Shown: positions 10,075 to 20,842, counted from the first letter of the stretch. The stretch: 64,000 nt of DNA from Strongylocentrotus purpuratus (GCF_000002235.5 NW_022145609.1:31969301-32033300); one strand, 5' to 3'. The notes: a model not told the origin generated them from the sequence alone. A program made the numbers and translations.

Positions 10075-13000
10075 CTTGAAGTACAAACACAAAGAAAAAA
10101 ACAACCAAGAAACAATTTATGTTATTAACTTACTGTTGATAGTATGCTGATGAAATCTGCTATCTGTATCCAATTTCTAAATACTTAAAAAAAAGTTATG
10201 AACTTCAACCTTGATGATATTATTTATCTTCGTAGGAAGTCAATCTGATCAGATTTTTGAGTAACTAGGTCAAAGATCACAGAGGTCAACTCCAGGTTTT
10301 GGCCTTGTTAGCACAATATCTCAAGAACCACTAGAGATACGAGGTTCAAATTTGTAGATGATGCATATCACCAAAGGTAGATGATCTGATTAGAAAAGTT
10401 GGGGGTAAAGGGTCGTTCAGTCATGACACAGCAAAACCACAACAGCCTTTTTTTGATGATACATTTCTATGTTTTATAACACAGATTCAATGATTTTTGT
10501 TGGTCTGGAAATGAATTGTGACATTTTCACCTTGTGACATACATGTTTACTTAAAGATAAAGTTAAGTTCAGGGGGATGTTTCACAAATATCCTAAGTTG
10601 AACTTAAAAATTATGAAAAGCCATTAGCATCTTTGAAAATATTTTGTAAAAGTAACTTTAGAAGAAATAAAATGTTGATTCAAATCATTCATATTTTCTA
10701 TTATCTAGGAGATTTCATGTTCTTGATGTGGAATTTATGAACATTCTAAAATACTTGAATTTTTGCTTTTGAATATATTTTATTTTAGGGCTACAAATGG
10801 CTTTCCATAATTTTTAAGTCCAACTTAGAGTTACGTTTGACTTAAAATCTTTGTGAAACACCCCCCTGGTCATGCAATTGCATTGGGAAAGGAACTGTTT
10901 GGAAGCGATTGGAAAAGGTTGATTATCTAGCTACACCGAGGTTTCCGAATCATCAACAGAAATTGGCCCAGTCTTCATGGTCTTGCTAAAAAGTTACATG
11001 CAGAAATGTGTAAGGGACTACACAAACATGTGGCATGAATGTGTGTTTTTTTTTAGCTGTTGCTTGCCATATTTCGAATACATGGGCATCTAAAGAGCTA
11101 TCCTTTTGAGAGGACATCTTGTATATGATACTCTTCCAAATTGAAGTAACAGAAGGAAACTAGATGGAACTTCGACTGCACGCAGTCGAAAATGATGCCT
11201 CCGTCATAGAGCAATTTTACAAACCAAAACAGAAGAAATTTTTCAAATTCAAGTTCAATTGTAATCCATTAAGAGGTTCTCAGAATATCGTGATTACAAG
11301 CAATTTCTCATATACATATATGACCCTTTGATCTTTGACCTGATGACCCTAAAATCTACTCAGTTCATTGGCTCTGCAAGATGTCCTGAGTTAAATAGTA
11401 ATCCATCTGTCAGTTCTAATGAGAATGCGTTCACAAGTTATTTTTGGATACATAATGAGCCCATGACCTTTGACCTCATGACCCATGAATCTACTCAGTT
11501 CATTGGCTCTGCAAGATACATACATGATCGAAATTTGGCAGGAATCCATCAATCTGTTCTAATGAGAATGTGATCACAAGCTATTTTTGCATACATAATG
11601 AGCCCTGTGACCTTTGACCTTTGACCTCGTGACCCCAAAATCTATTCAGTTTATCGGCTCTGCAAGATACATACATGACCAAAGTTTGGCAGGAATCCAT
11701 CAATCGGTTCTTGAGATAATGCGATCACGAGCTCTTTTTGCATACCTAATGAGCCCTGTGACCTGTGACCTTTGACCTTGTGACCCCAAAATCTAATCAG
11801 TTCATCGGCTCTGCAAGATACATACAAGACCAAAGTTTGGCAGGAATCCATCAATCGGTTCTTCAGATAACGCGATCACGAGCTGTTTTTGCATACATAA
11901 TGAGCCCTGTGACCTTTGACCTTTGACCTCGTGACCCCAAAATCTAATCAGTTCATCGGCTCTGCAAGTAACATACATGACCAAAGTTTGGCAGGAATCC
12001 ATCAATTGGTTCTTCAGATAACGCGATCACGAGAACGGGACGTACGGACGGACGGACGGACGTACGGACGTACGGACGGTACGGACGTACGGACGGACGG
12101 ACGGACAACCCGAAAACATAATGCCTCCGGCTACTTCGTAACGGAGGCATAAAAAGCTCTCATATTATTTGTTTTACCTTTCCCAGAACTCAACCTTCTC
12201 TTTAAGTGGTTCTTGAGATATCGCGATAACAAGAAAGCGGTACGGACGGACTGACGGAAAACCCAAAAACGTAATGCCTCCTGCATTACTTTGCTGGGCG
12301 GAGGCATAAAAAGGGCAAATGTTGTAAAGACAAATTACACGTCCACACATAATATCTAAAAGTAGTACAATAGTGTTTTTAAATTGCTTATGCTTTGACT
12401 CCTTAAAGGCCGTCTGTACTAGTTTCGCTAGGAGGGATTAGACCACCCAGGGTGGTCATTGACAGGTGGCTTTCTCATGAACTCAGCTCTCAATTAACAT
12501 TAGAAAAAGGGGATCATGGGGGACCAATGGTCACCGATTAGGCATTGTTTTCTATATAACTGTAGAGGGAGCAAGTGGCTACAAGTAGTGCGGTGGGGAT
12601 TTAAAGTCTTTGTAATTATGTGAGTATCGAGTAAAACCCTTACCGGTAAGTTATGTTCCCTGGCAGCTCCCAGTGCAGGTGGTCCTCTGCGGACCTGCTG
12701 CAGGACGGGCCGCTCTTTCAGGACCCTCCTGGGTGCAGCGATGTATGCATAGAGAGCAAAGAATCCAAAGACATAACAAGACACAAGAGCAGGAAGTGCA
12801 GCCCAGATTGGAAGGTCTCTGAAGATCTCCGCATGGAATTCGCTGACGGCTCGACCAAAGTATTTGAAGTTGTCGACAAACAATGAAGAAACCGTGACGG
12901 ATAGGGCCTGCAAGAAAGAAAAAAAAAAGAGAGATTACATTAATGATAATAATAATAATAATCGGCATTTTTATAGCGCCGTCTATCTAGAAATTCTATT

Positions 13001-16000
13001 CCGAGGCGCATTTATTATTACCCCGGCTTTAGCCTAGCTGCCATTACAGCGCTCCAGCATTTCAAGGAATTAATTCCTGCCAGGTACCCATTTACATCAC
13101 CTGGGTCGAGTGTGGCAAATGTAGATCAATGCTTGCCAAAGGACATTAGTGCCGCGGCAGGACTTGAACCGCGGACCTTGTGATCGACAGTCCAGCGACA
13201 TATCCACTCGACCATGACACCTCTACTTGTTGGGGATTAAAGTCATCTAGAATTATTTTCTGAGAAATAATGACCATATTCTGTTCTTGGATAATGCATG
13301 TCACATTATGTACCACAAGGCAAATATATTATCTTAGAAATACAATAATCTTGTAAATAAAGGTTGTCCGTCTTTTAAGAAAACTGTTCCTATCGTGAAT
13401 TAAAATGTTGGGGTTCCTGCATTTAGTCTAGGAATGAAAGAACTTGGAAGTACATGGGTTACCAATAACTAAATGCTGTACCAACAAGCTTATCACCATG
13501 TATGATATAAAAATTTCATGAGGCAGGTTATCAATTACATTAATTTCCTTTCATAGCCTACCTATAGCAGCTTACATGGCATCGATAGAATAAATACAAC
13601 TACTACTAATAATATATGAGATTTGTAAAACACTGATTCCACTTTGAATCAAATGCTCAAGGAGCACTTGTGCAAAAATTAAAATGACATTTAAGCATAG
13701 ATCTGGATTGTAAACGAAATAACAACAGGAAGAAGATGGTCTTGTATCACCGTCCTGCGTGAATCATTTGAAGACATAGATGCATAATACACATATGACA
13801 CAAAGCCGACGATTGGAAATTAAGAAAATCATCAATTTGAAAAAAGTTTTAAAAAATAACGTAACAAAACATACAAAAAACGTACAGCCGTATTCATAGC
13901 AAAAAAACGAAACAAATACGGCAAAAAGCGGAACGGTTGGCATCTCTATAGTGCCCTTTGGAAGGCATTAATCCTCATTACCAGGTCCCTCGGAAAGGAC
14001 CTAAAGCAGTTGGTCCTCTGGTTGCTTACTAACAAGCATTTATGCTTTCTTAGAAGTCAGTTAGAATAACCACCACTACAACATAATGGAGCACAAGTAG
14101 TGGCAATGTCCTACACATGAGCTCTATACAAGATTCTATTATCATCATCATCATCATCTCTATTATCATCACCATCATCATTATTATATTGTAGAAGTGT
14201 CGTAGTCAAGTGGTTTAAGCACTTGACTTGAAATTCCCCGACACGGCACTAATGTCCTTTGGCAAGGCATTAATCTTCATTTGCCACACTCGACCCAGGT
14301 GAGGTAAATTGGTACCTGGCAAGAATTAATTCCTTGAAATGCTGGAGCGCTGTAATGGCAGCTAGGCTAAAACCGGGGTGATCATTAGTGCGCCTTGGAA
14401 TAGAATTTCTAGATAGATGCCGCTATTCTTATTATTATTTATTATTGACCTACCCTGGTTGGAGGGATATCGAAGAGGGGATCCACTTGGTAGATCCTGT
14501 GGTACTCAAAGCACTCATCCTTGCGGATGGATGTCATGGAACTAAACCATTCCTGCAGGGCCTGCACCCAGGTCATCTTGTGTGGCATGCAGTTGGCTGG
14601 GATCTTTTCGTACTTCTGAGCATTGCGGTAACGCTTGATGGTTTCTTCCTGGGTTTTAAGGTGAAAAAAAAAAATGATGATAATGATGATGATAATGATA
14701 ACAACAACAACAACAACAATAAAAATAATAAGTTTATGAGTTTGAACCTTAGCATGACACTTATGCTCTCTCAACTGTGGCGTTAAATGCCTATCCACCC
14801 AAAATGCAATGTCAAAGTGGTTAGGTAAACATACGAGTGCCCACATGTGAAATAGCGATGGGCTAATATGCTTTCCGTTGGAGTAACCGAGTGTACACTG
14901 CGAAGTGCAGAATCTTCATTGAATATAATCACTGGCGTTACACTACACTAGACGCTATGGTCAGTTTGATATTGGTATCTGGTACATAAACACCAGTTAG
15001 GCCTAAACGAAAAGATGTTGTATTGCCCATTAGGTGCCAAAATATGGTCGGTCGGTAAGAATTTTTGTTATTTTTTTTTTTTGGTGGTCCCTCTTTAGGC
15101 TGATATTTCTCAGTTTTGAATGCTTCGATACATATTTTTTATTCATTAAACATTTTTTTTTTGTAAGTGTTAAAAAAAAAAAAACTATTTTAAAAACCCA
15201 ACCGTAGATTTCAAGATTTTTGGGTCAGTCGCAAAGGACAATACAACATCGTTTTTTTTAGACCTTATTTTGATTATAATTATTAACCTGATAGAGATAA
15301 ATCCAATTCCATATGACACTGATGACGAAGATGGAGGTCAGGAGACAGGCCATGAAGCGTCGATTCCAGTATAGGTCTGAGTACATGCCGACACCAAACA
15401 CAAGGCATGAGACTGTGATGGAAACCGTAAGCTAAGATGAAGGAAGAAGAAGAAGAGAAGTACTATTAAATGAATCACACTTTTATGTTTCAAATTCAAT
15501 AGAACAGTTAGTAAAGCGCCTGCCTGACGAACCAAAAATTGTGGTCAACTAGTCAACTAGTCTACTCAAGTCACTTTTATGTTCATTGAGAGCGCATCTA
15601 AACTTGCAATATTTCATGAAAATTTTGGGTAATGGTATACTTTAACTCCATTTTCAAAAATCAAACTAATACGCCACACATGTATGTGAGTAGAAATGAA
15701 TTGGTTGGCTTACCAGAATAGCTGCAGGCGACTTCAGATTGACCTGTTCGCCGAGCCACTCCATGATGCTGGTCTGGTTAAAATAGAAGATGTTCATCGT
15801 CATGCCGACCATGACATCGTGGATGTCGGCCCGTCGGTAATCGTCCTTACCATCAGCGAAGCTCTGGAGTTTCTTCCAATCGTGACTGGTGAGGTGGATC
15901 TCCATCTGGGCTTCAACTTGGCCGCTCTCTGGGGCCTGAGAATGGAGAAACCAAGGAGTGGGTTAAAAGATAAAGTTGAGTTGTGGTCGTGCGATTGCAT

Positions 16001-19000
16001 TGTGAAAGAAACGGTGTGCAATCGATCAGAAAAGGTTGATCATCTAGCATATACTGTAGGTATTGGTGTGTACTGCAAGGTTCTGGAATCATCAAAATGA
16101 TAGGAAATTGGCCCAGTCTTGGTAAAGTTTCAAGCACTGTACACAGAAATATGTTTATGAAACTACATAAACATGTGACATAAAAATCTGTCTCGATTGT
16201 TATGCTGTTACATGCCATATTGGAATATTAAGGCATTTAAAGAGCCATACTTTTCAGGGACAATTTTTTCTCTGATGTTCTTCCACACTTGCATAAAACA
16301 ATGATAACGATCACAAATTATTTTTTACCTCTTCCCAGAACTCAACCTTCTCTTTAAAGAAGCATAGAATTAGCGCCAGTTTTATGACCAACAGGCTTTA
16401 TGTAATGCTCAGCCTTTCCACCCATTCCCCTTTATGGTAAAGTCATTATCATACTTTTCTATCACTGGAAGACTCTCTGGGCGTGTTCACACCGCAAGGG
16501 GGGACCGTGGGCGGACCGTGGATCGCGCTATCGTAGCGCGACCCACGGTCCACCCATTGGCAATTGCCGGATCCACACCACAGTGAGATAGCGCGGTCTA
16601 TCATAGCACCCCCTTTTTTGAGAGGTCCTGTTGTCATGACGCGTGACGTCATGAGGTCAGAGCGGTCAAAGATTTTGTGCGCTATTACGAACTAGGAATT
16701 GTACCGATTCAGATTCAGATCGCACCAAAATAGAATGAGTATTAAATTCCCCGTGTGTACATGTAGAACGGTGACTTCCGGCATGCTATCGTAGCTCGGG
16801 TTCACACCGGCAGAGATAGTGCTGTCTAGCGCGCGCTAGACCACGCTCTCTCTCGTGGACCACCCCCAAGAGGTGCTCCAGTGGTACGCCGTTTTGGCTC
16901 GCCCTGGCTCGCTGTTGGACGGACCGAAATGACATTGTACCTTCCACACCGCAGAGATAGCGCGGTCTAGCGCGCTAGACAGCGCTATCTCTGCTGGTGT
17001 GAACAGCCTCTCTGAGAGACTAAGGGGTAGTTCTTGATTGGAATATGGGTTTGCTGTGTGCAGACATGTTCACCCATTACTGTAATGGTCTTTCAACCAA
17101 GTCTGGTGTCAGCGCACTGTGACCTTCTGCACATGGAAACTGATGACCCTCTCCCTCTTTAACACCTTAGTCACTCCAATGTGATGACCCTCTCCCTCTT
17201 AAACACCTCAGTCACTCCAATGATATCGATACCATGCAGAGCCATGTTGCATTCAACTTACCATTGATGGTAACTTTTCCATCAATTTCAGCTACCTTGG
17301 CAACATCACTCAACAGCCAATTACATCAAGGTTTGAACCCCCCCCCCAAAAAAAAAAAACAAGAACATGAATTTACACTTGTACATGTGCTTTTAGCCAC
17401 ATAATAGCCAGTCCACATTCAGATCTTTTATTTAAAGCTTACCTATTGACTCCAATTACACACAAAAAAACACTCATAATTCCACTTACCATTTCCTTGC
17501 AACCTTTGAGAATTGGCATTCAACATGTCATGTAAGAACTACCCCCCCCCCCATCACACACACATATTTTACTAATAATTTTGAACCACTGTATTTAAGA
17601 CCATGCCATTGCATGTCTTACTTGTTTTTCTTGTCAATTCTCGCATATCTATTGATACCAACCACCCCCCCTGCCTTGTTGAGTGTTGTGGTTAATTGCA
17701 ACCAATCAAAACTTAACATAAAATTGAAATCAGTTGCAACTCATTACAAGGTAAAATGCACCTCTCTACATAAATTATAAACATTTTATCTACAGAGAAT
17801 CAAATGATGGACCTAAGATTGTTTTGGATCAACCGTTTTTTACAACACAGGGCACAACATATTCACTATTAAAACAACGCTGATTTTTGACTTACTTTTT
17901 TCTGGATGACATTGACTAAGTGACGTACAAGACGACGAAAGAACATATCGTCAGCATCACGACAAGGCATAGCTTTGACATCATCTTCACACTCGACAGG
18001 CGGGGGGCATACACATGGCTTGAAATCGCTGGCTGTCAAACAGGCTTCAAGATTGTGCTGTGCATCTGCTAAATTAGCCTAGAAAATATATAATACATGC
18101 ATTTAATTCTTGTGTTTCTAATTGCATGGCATGCTACAAGTAAATAATGTTGATGTTATCTCTATTTTTTTTATACTTATCCATCTGGTGAAGCATTACA
18201 TTGTATTTGAATCAAGATTTTCAATGTTTGTAAGCCATTTTGTTTCAGCCTTATGGCTGCTAATTTGAATGTGTTTTTAGCAATAAACCAGATCGATTTC
18301 ATTCACTTCAATAAACTACTCTAATCATGACATAAAGAAACATAGTTCAACTCCATGTTTCAAAATTCAGGATATAGACTGGTTCCATATGTACTTTTAA
18401 GGATCATGTACTGGTACTTCTTTCACGATACTTGGTTGTTAACCTCAAAAAGATACCATAAAGGTGTTTCAACATAGGTTCTAAAATAAATTCCTGATGG
18501 TACATCACATACATTCCAAATACCCTCAGTCTCTTTCTGCCCACTCTACCTAGTAAGTGTGGCTGTGTAAGTAGCAAATATTTGACAAAGGTCACTAGTT
18601 AAAAGATATAAATAAAATAAAATACAAAATCAACTATAGTATTAATTTCTATTTAGTGTTCAATGATGTGACATACTGTACATGTGCCATCATCAAAAGC
18701 ATGAGTTTTTGTTTTGTTTGATGGCTGTGTTTTTTTCGGAACGGGTGTTGGGTTGTAATTTGATAACTAGAAAGGTAATCCAACAATTTCTCTGACAACC
18801 AATTTTCTTGATAATATTTTGTCAAAGCTATAAAGTTAGGGCGAGTTGTATATATGGGTTTCACATGTATATTAGGTTAGGGTTGAAGTATAGGTATGGG
18901 TCCAGGGGGGTGTTTCATAAAGCTGTGCGTAAAGTCATGCATGACTTTACGAATGACTTGAATATGAAGAGCTAAATGCAGAGACGCCAAGTTTAAAGAT

Positions 19001-20047
19001 CAGCTATGCTTGACATTTTCATGACTCGGCGCGCTTGTATAGCGTACGTTTTGAAATAGCGCCCGCGTCATGCGTGAGAGGGTTTTCAGACCCTCGAATG
19101 CGTGACACTTGGTAGCTCTGTAAATGGGATTCTCAAATCCTTTTAATTGCATAAGCTAAAGTTGAAATATGCAGATGTAGATTAACCTTATCATTATTAA
19201 CAAAACATTTTGATGCAAAGTGTATTTTTGGCTACAATTTAATTGATATTTTGGGAAATACAGTCAAACTTTGTTAAATGTCAGGAAAAACTATGGAAAT
19301 CCCATTTGGCTCTTCATATCCAAATCATTTGTAAAGTCATTCGTAACTTTATGCACATCTTTATGAAACACCCCCATCAGAGCTACCAACCTTGTGCGAC
19401 CAAAAAAAGGAATCATGCTGATGGCAAAAAAAAAGGAATTCATATAAAAACGAAACTTACAACCATGCGCAACACACTTCCAATGCAGAATTTTTCATTC
19501 ATCATGCTGTTTTTTCCATACAATACAAGCAGGAATTTTTTTGGTGGTTATTTTGGTATTATCGGCATTTCATTCTTTTTGAGAATATTTTTCTTTTCAA
19601 GTATGTTTTAAATTTAGTTTCTATTGAATTTGTGCATGATCAAATCACCATTTTAGGGCAGTTGCTTGACGTGCGGTATGTAAAAAAAAAAGGATTTTAT
19701 GAAGAAAGAACGTAATACCGTAAATTGGAGAAAAAAAGGGAGAAATTCCGGCAAAAACGGAATGGTTGGCAGCTCTGCCCAAGGCTTGAAACAGTTCATA
19801 CTGCATCTCAACGGGACCTTACCTGGCACTGGTCTTTAGCTTTCTGCTTCTCACGCTTCATCTTCTCGCATCGAGCGCTCGTCTGAGTCACTGGATCATA
19901 GTCTACCATGTCACTGATGTCCGGGACACAATCGACATCCAGGTCAACGTTGAGGGCATCGACGTACAGAGAGAACTGCTTGGTCAGACAGAGGCAGACG
20001 AAGAGCAGACAACAGCTGATCAGGGCAGGATTACCTGAACCTCCCAT
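9148..20047 (-). CDS. CLCC1: CLCC1-like ER chloride channel (CLIC-like 1)
   Basis: Seven coding exons on the minus strand: 20047-19823, 18078-17896, 15935-15714, 15431-15288, 14648-14454, 12907-12644 and 10074-9148. All junctions are phase 0 with good splice sites, giving about 719 residues (human CLCC1 has 551). The family is a multi-pass ER membrane protein linked to anion conductance and ER ion balance. Seen here: an N-terminal signal peptide; a Cys-containing lumenal region; membrane segments near 205-229, 232-257 and 354-380; and a 308-residue polar C-tail rich in Pro, Glu and Ser. The conserved block KMTWVQALQEWFSS, then DECFEY, then PPTRALSVT matches human KMDWTGSIWEWFRSS, DPCQKYY and PPTKALAVT. 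The initiator ATG at 20,047 starts the signal peptide. An AATAAA lies at 9,075-9,070. Introns are full of mobile DNA. Confidence 0.9.
10075..10550. other. CLCC1 intron 6, dispersed repeat
   Basis: No exon seen. Bases 10,190-10,450 look like part of the dispersed AGGTCA-rich repeat, with AGGTCAAAGATCACAGAGGT at 10,268 and ACTAGAGATACGAGGTTC near 10,330. They probably form the outer remnant of the element described at 11,165-12,151. Confidence 0.4.
10570..10868. mobile_element. MITE, CAGGGGGRTGTTTCA family
   Basis: Begins CAGGGGGATGTTTCACAAAT and ends TGAAACACCCCCCTG, with long imperfect inverted arms (TTGAACTTAAAAATTATG against CATAATTTTTAAGTCCAAC). It is related to the elements at 18,905-19,375 and 20,168-20,471. 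No coding capacity. Confidence 0.75.
11165..12151. repeat. Minisatellite element rich in AGGTCA half-sites
   Basis: The ends carry inverted ATGCCTCCGTCATAG and TAACGGAGGCAT. Inside are about five units of roughly 140-150 bp, each with ATCTAATCAGTTCATCGGCT near 11,352, 11,490, 11,640, 11,790 and 11,942. Three units contain three AGGTCA half-sites with single-base spacing (DR1 type) on the minus strand at 11,608-11,627, 11,759-11,778 and 11,910-11,929; the middle one has one variant spacer/half-site. A (CGGA)/(CGTA) microsatellite fills 12,036-12,107. A shorter copy lies at 28,140-28,746, and another 3' end at 12,205-12,308. Confidence 0.8.
12644..12907 (-). CDS. CLCC1: CLCC1 coding exon 6 (third membrane segment)
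   Basis: 88 residues starting ALSVTVSSLFVDNFKYFG (human ALAVTFTTFVTEPLKHIG). A hydrophobic span (IWAALPALVSCYVFGFFALY) is followed by a basic, proline-containing cytosolic stretch. The donor CCG|GTAAGG keeps phase 0 into exon 7. Confidence 0.9.
12942..13222 (-). repeat. tRNA-derived SINE, near full length
   Basis: On the minus strand it begins GGTGTCATGGTCGAGTGGAT (A-box region) and has the B box GGTTCAAGTCC. A conserved body follows (CACTAATGTCCTTTGGCAAG-like, TACCTGGCAGGAATTAATTC, GCTGGAGCGCTGTAATGGCA) and then an ATT-repeat tail after TTTTTATAGCGCC-like sequence. It lies in the intron between CLCC1 exons 5 and 6. Confidence 0.88.
13223..14190. other. CLCC1 intron 5 sequence, no gene
   Basis: Unique-looking intron. 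Bases 13,225-13,370 align with 47,110-47,275 in CLCC1 copy B. A fragment ending CGGAACGGTTGGCATCTCTA at 13,929-13,949 is the end of the MITE family seen whole at 19,378-19,778. A (CAT)n tract lies at 14,143-14,186. Confidence 0.5.
14191..14446 (+). repeat. tRNA-derived SINE next to CLCC1 exon 5
   Basis: The head starts GTAGAAGTGTCGTAGTCAAG. The body has CACTAATGTCCTTTGGCAAG, GGTACCTGGCAAGAATTAAT and GCTGGAGCGCTGTAATGGCA, and the tail is (ATT)n. The B box is degenerate. A SINE of the same family sits at the same place and orientation beside exon 5' of copy B (48,241-48,427), so the insertion predates the gene duplication. Confidence 0.88.
14454..14648 (-). CDS. CLCC1: CLCC1 coding exon 5 (most conserved block)
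   Basis: 65 residues holding the signature PANCMPHKMTWVQALQEW, then DECFEYHR and DIPPTR. It has two cysteines spaced as in human CLCC1. Acceptor AAAACCCAG, donor ACCAGG|GTAGGT. A SINE ends 8 bases from the donor. Confidence 0.92.
14649..15287. other. CLCC1 intron 4, no gene
   Basis: Contains an ATG/ACA-type simple repeat at 14,675-14,730 that is also present after exon 5' of copy B (48,618-48,668), and T- and A-runs at 15,070-15,185. Bases 14,755-14,960 align with 48,865-49,040. Confidence 0.6.
15288..15431 (-). CDS. CLCC1: CLCC1 coding exon 4 (two membrane segments)
   Basis: 48 residues, almost all hydrophobic. It completes the first membrane segment (LTVSITVSCLVFGVGM) and encodes the second, ending WNWIYLYQ, which matches WNWMYLYK of human CLCC1. 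The short charged turn between them is DLYWNRRF. Confidence 0.9.
15714..15935 (-). CDS. CLCC1: CLCC1 coding exon 3
   Basis: 74 residues in phase 0. The SHDWKKLQSFADGKDD stretch corresponds to the LLEIQKFLNGEDW region of human CLCC1. The exon ends with LKSPAAIL, the start of the first membrane segment. Acceptor TTCTCAG, donor CTG|GTAAGC. Confidence 0.88.
15963..16358. mobile_element. TTAA-flanked MITE, uninterrupted copy
   Basis: It begins TTAAAAGATAAAGTTGAG and ends CTCAACCTTCTCTTTAA, inverted copies of each other. Interior landmarks GCGATTGCATTGTGAAAG, AAAAGGTTGATCATCTAGC and GGTTCTGGAATCATCAAAAT recur in the copies at 10,869-11,160, 46,010-46,160 (inverted) and 61,862-61,990. No coding capacity. 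Confidence 0.8.
16482..17008. mobile_element. Inverted-repeat element, GTGTTCACACC family
   Basis: The ends GCGTGTTCACACCGC and GCTGGTGTGAACAGC are inverted, and a CTCTCTG direct repeat flanks both sides, a likely target duplication. The interior is GC-rich and full of short palindromes around CGCGCTATC and TAGCGCGCTAGA. It sits in the CLCC1 intron between exons 2 and 3. Confidence 0.7.
17009..17895. other. CLCC1 intron 2, no gene
   Basis: Contains a duplicated 50-bp block (GATGACCCTCTCCCTCTT at 17,143 and 17,185) and C-runs at 17,337 and 17,542. No exon or complete element recognised. Confidence 0.4.
17896..18078 (-). CDS. CLCC1: CLCC1 coding exon 2 (Cys-rich lumenal part)
   Basis: Phase 0 at both ends, 61 residues. 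It contains five cysteines, including the run CVCPPPVEC, and the segment MFFRRLVRHLVNVIQ, which corresponds to VFRRYLNKILIEAG of human CLCC1. No equivalent of this exon is visible in the duplicated copy. Confidence 0.85.
18905..19375. mobile_element. MITE, GGGGGTGTTTCATAAAG family, with insertion
   Basis: The left arm GGGGGTGTTTCATAAAGC and the right arm ATCTTTATGAAACACCCCC are inverted. Subterminal blocks around GTAAAGTCATGCATGACTTT are also palindromic. It is interrupted at 18,979-19,120 by a different MITE. The paralogous element at 20,168-20,471 lacks that insertion. Confidence 0.8.
18979..19120. mobile_element. Short MITE, CAGAGAYGCCAAG family, nested
   Basis: Starts CAGAGACGCCAAGTT and ends ACTTGGTAGCTCTG, with TAAATG directly repeated on both sides as a target duplication. 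The sister element at 20,168-20,471 shows the uninterrupted host sequence. Longer copies lie at 51,465-51,774 and 52,061-52,383. Confidence 0.8.
19378..19778. mobile_element. MITE, CAGAGCTACCAACC family
   Basis: Begins CAGAGCTACCAACCTTG and ends GGTTGGCAGCTCTG. The 122-codon frame inside it has no recognisable domain. It abuts the end of the MITE at 18,905-19,375. Confidence 0.65.
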
Positions 20048-20097
20048 GATTTTGAGAAACGTTGATTTGCTAGTGCATGAATGACTAGCGCATGTAT
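19823..20097 (-). CDS. CLCC1: CLCC1 coding exon 1 (signal peptide) with 50 nt of 5' UTR
   Basis: A CTTGTTAG acceptor at 20,098 opens the exon and the ATG is at 20,047. Residues 1-75 hold a hydrophobic leader (ALISCCLLFVCLCL) and the motif VPDISDMVDYDPVT, which parallels WIDPTDMLNYDAAS of the human protein. The donor is CAG|GTAAGG. An acceptor just ahead of the ATG means transcription starts in a separate upstream exon. Confidence 0.88.
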
Positions 20098-20167
20098 CTA
20101 ACAAGAAAAAAGGAGGGAAATGGATATTATTCATTTATTTAATCTATATCCAATATTTAAACAGGCC

Positions 20168-20471
20168 AGGGGGGTGTTTCATAAAGCTGTTCATAAAGGT
20201 ACGCATGACTTTACGAACGACTGGTATATGAAAAGCCAAACGGGATGCTCAATCATTCTTGATTATTATTTATTAAGTTGAACCGTGCAGATGTAGATTA
20301 ACATTCTTATTATAACAAACATTTTTAATGCAAAGTATATTTTTTGCCATAATTTAATTGAGGTTATTGGAAATATCAGAAAAAAATTTGGGCATCCTAT
20401 CTGGCACTTCATATACAAGTCGTTCGTAAAGTCATGCGTAACTTTACAAACTCTTTATGAAACACCCCCCA
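20168..20471. mobile_element. MITE, GGGGGGTGTTTCATAAAG family
   Basis: The left GGGGGGTGTTTCATAAAGC and the right TTTATGAAACACCCCCC are inverted. The inner arms include GCATGACTTTACGAACGACT against AGTCGTTCGTAAAGTCATGC-like sequence. It is a clean, uninterrupted sister of the element at 18,905-19,375. Confidence 0.8.
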
Positions 20472-20680
20472 GGTAGCATGTTTTTGCCAGTAGTACAGTT
20501 GTTTTCTATATTAAGAGCTAAGCTAGCTTGGACGAACCTAAGCGGTGCACAAGTGTTCACTAGTAGATCTGCACTTTGCTTTCTTGTAGTTGTAGTAACC
20601 TCTGGCGAGAACAGGAAAATAGGGTAAACAATTCTGTAACTTTGGATTAATGTCTACAATCGGGCAAGTGCACTATTAAC

Positions 20681-20842
20681 AAATAGTGAATGACCATGAG
20701 TGCAATGGTACAAGATTTTGCACGAGGTGAAAGATAAGAGATGCTCTATCAAACGAGGCGCAGCCGAGTTAAATAGAGCGTCTCATCTTTCACCGAATGC
20801 AAAATCCTGTTCCATTGCACGAATAAAGACCATTCACTATTT
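20681..20842. mobile_element. Foldback palindrome with GAGGCGCAGCCGAG centre
   Basis: AAATAGTGAATGACCATGAG on the left pairs with AAGACCATTCACTATTTCT on the right. Inside, GTGCAATGGTACAAGATTTT pairs with AAAATCCTGTTCCATTGCAC. The centre reads AACGAGGCGCAGCCGAGTT. The whole 160 bp can fold into one imperfect hairpin. Confidence 0.8.

Larger units (their letters stand above)
10551..12204. mobile_element. TTAA-flanked MITE carrying two inserted elements
   Basis: The left end TTAAAGATAAAGTTAAGTT and the right end AACTCAACCTTCTCTTTAA match the ends of a shorter copy at 15,963-16,358. The middle is split by a second MITE (10,570-10,868) and by the AGGTCA minisatellite element (11,165-12,151). Every copy of this family in the window has TTAA at its ends, which suggests piggyBac- or Kolobok-type mobilisation. 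Confidence 0.7.

Noticed and set aside
11328-12152. Several overlapping frames reading QSRSGSARYIHDQSLAGIH-like repeats on both strands.
   Set aside because: They follow the 150-bp minisatellite unit, are open by repeat periodicity and change frame between units.
16330-16353. A possible CLCC1 micro-exon reading EKVEFWEE between good splice-like signals.
   Set aside because: The same sequence occurs at 12,180 and 45,537. It is the inverted end of the TTAA-flanked MITE, and exons 2 and 3 already join in phase without it.
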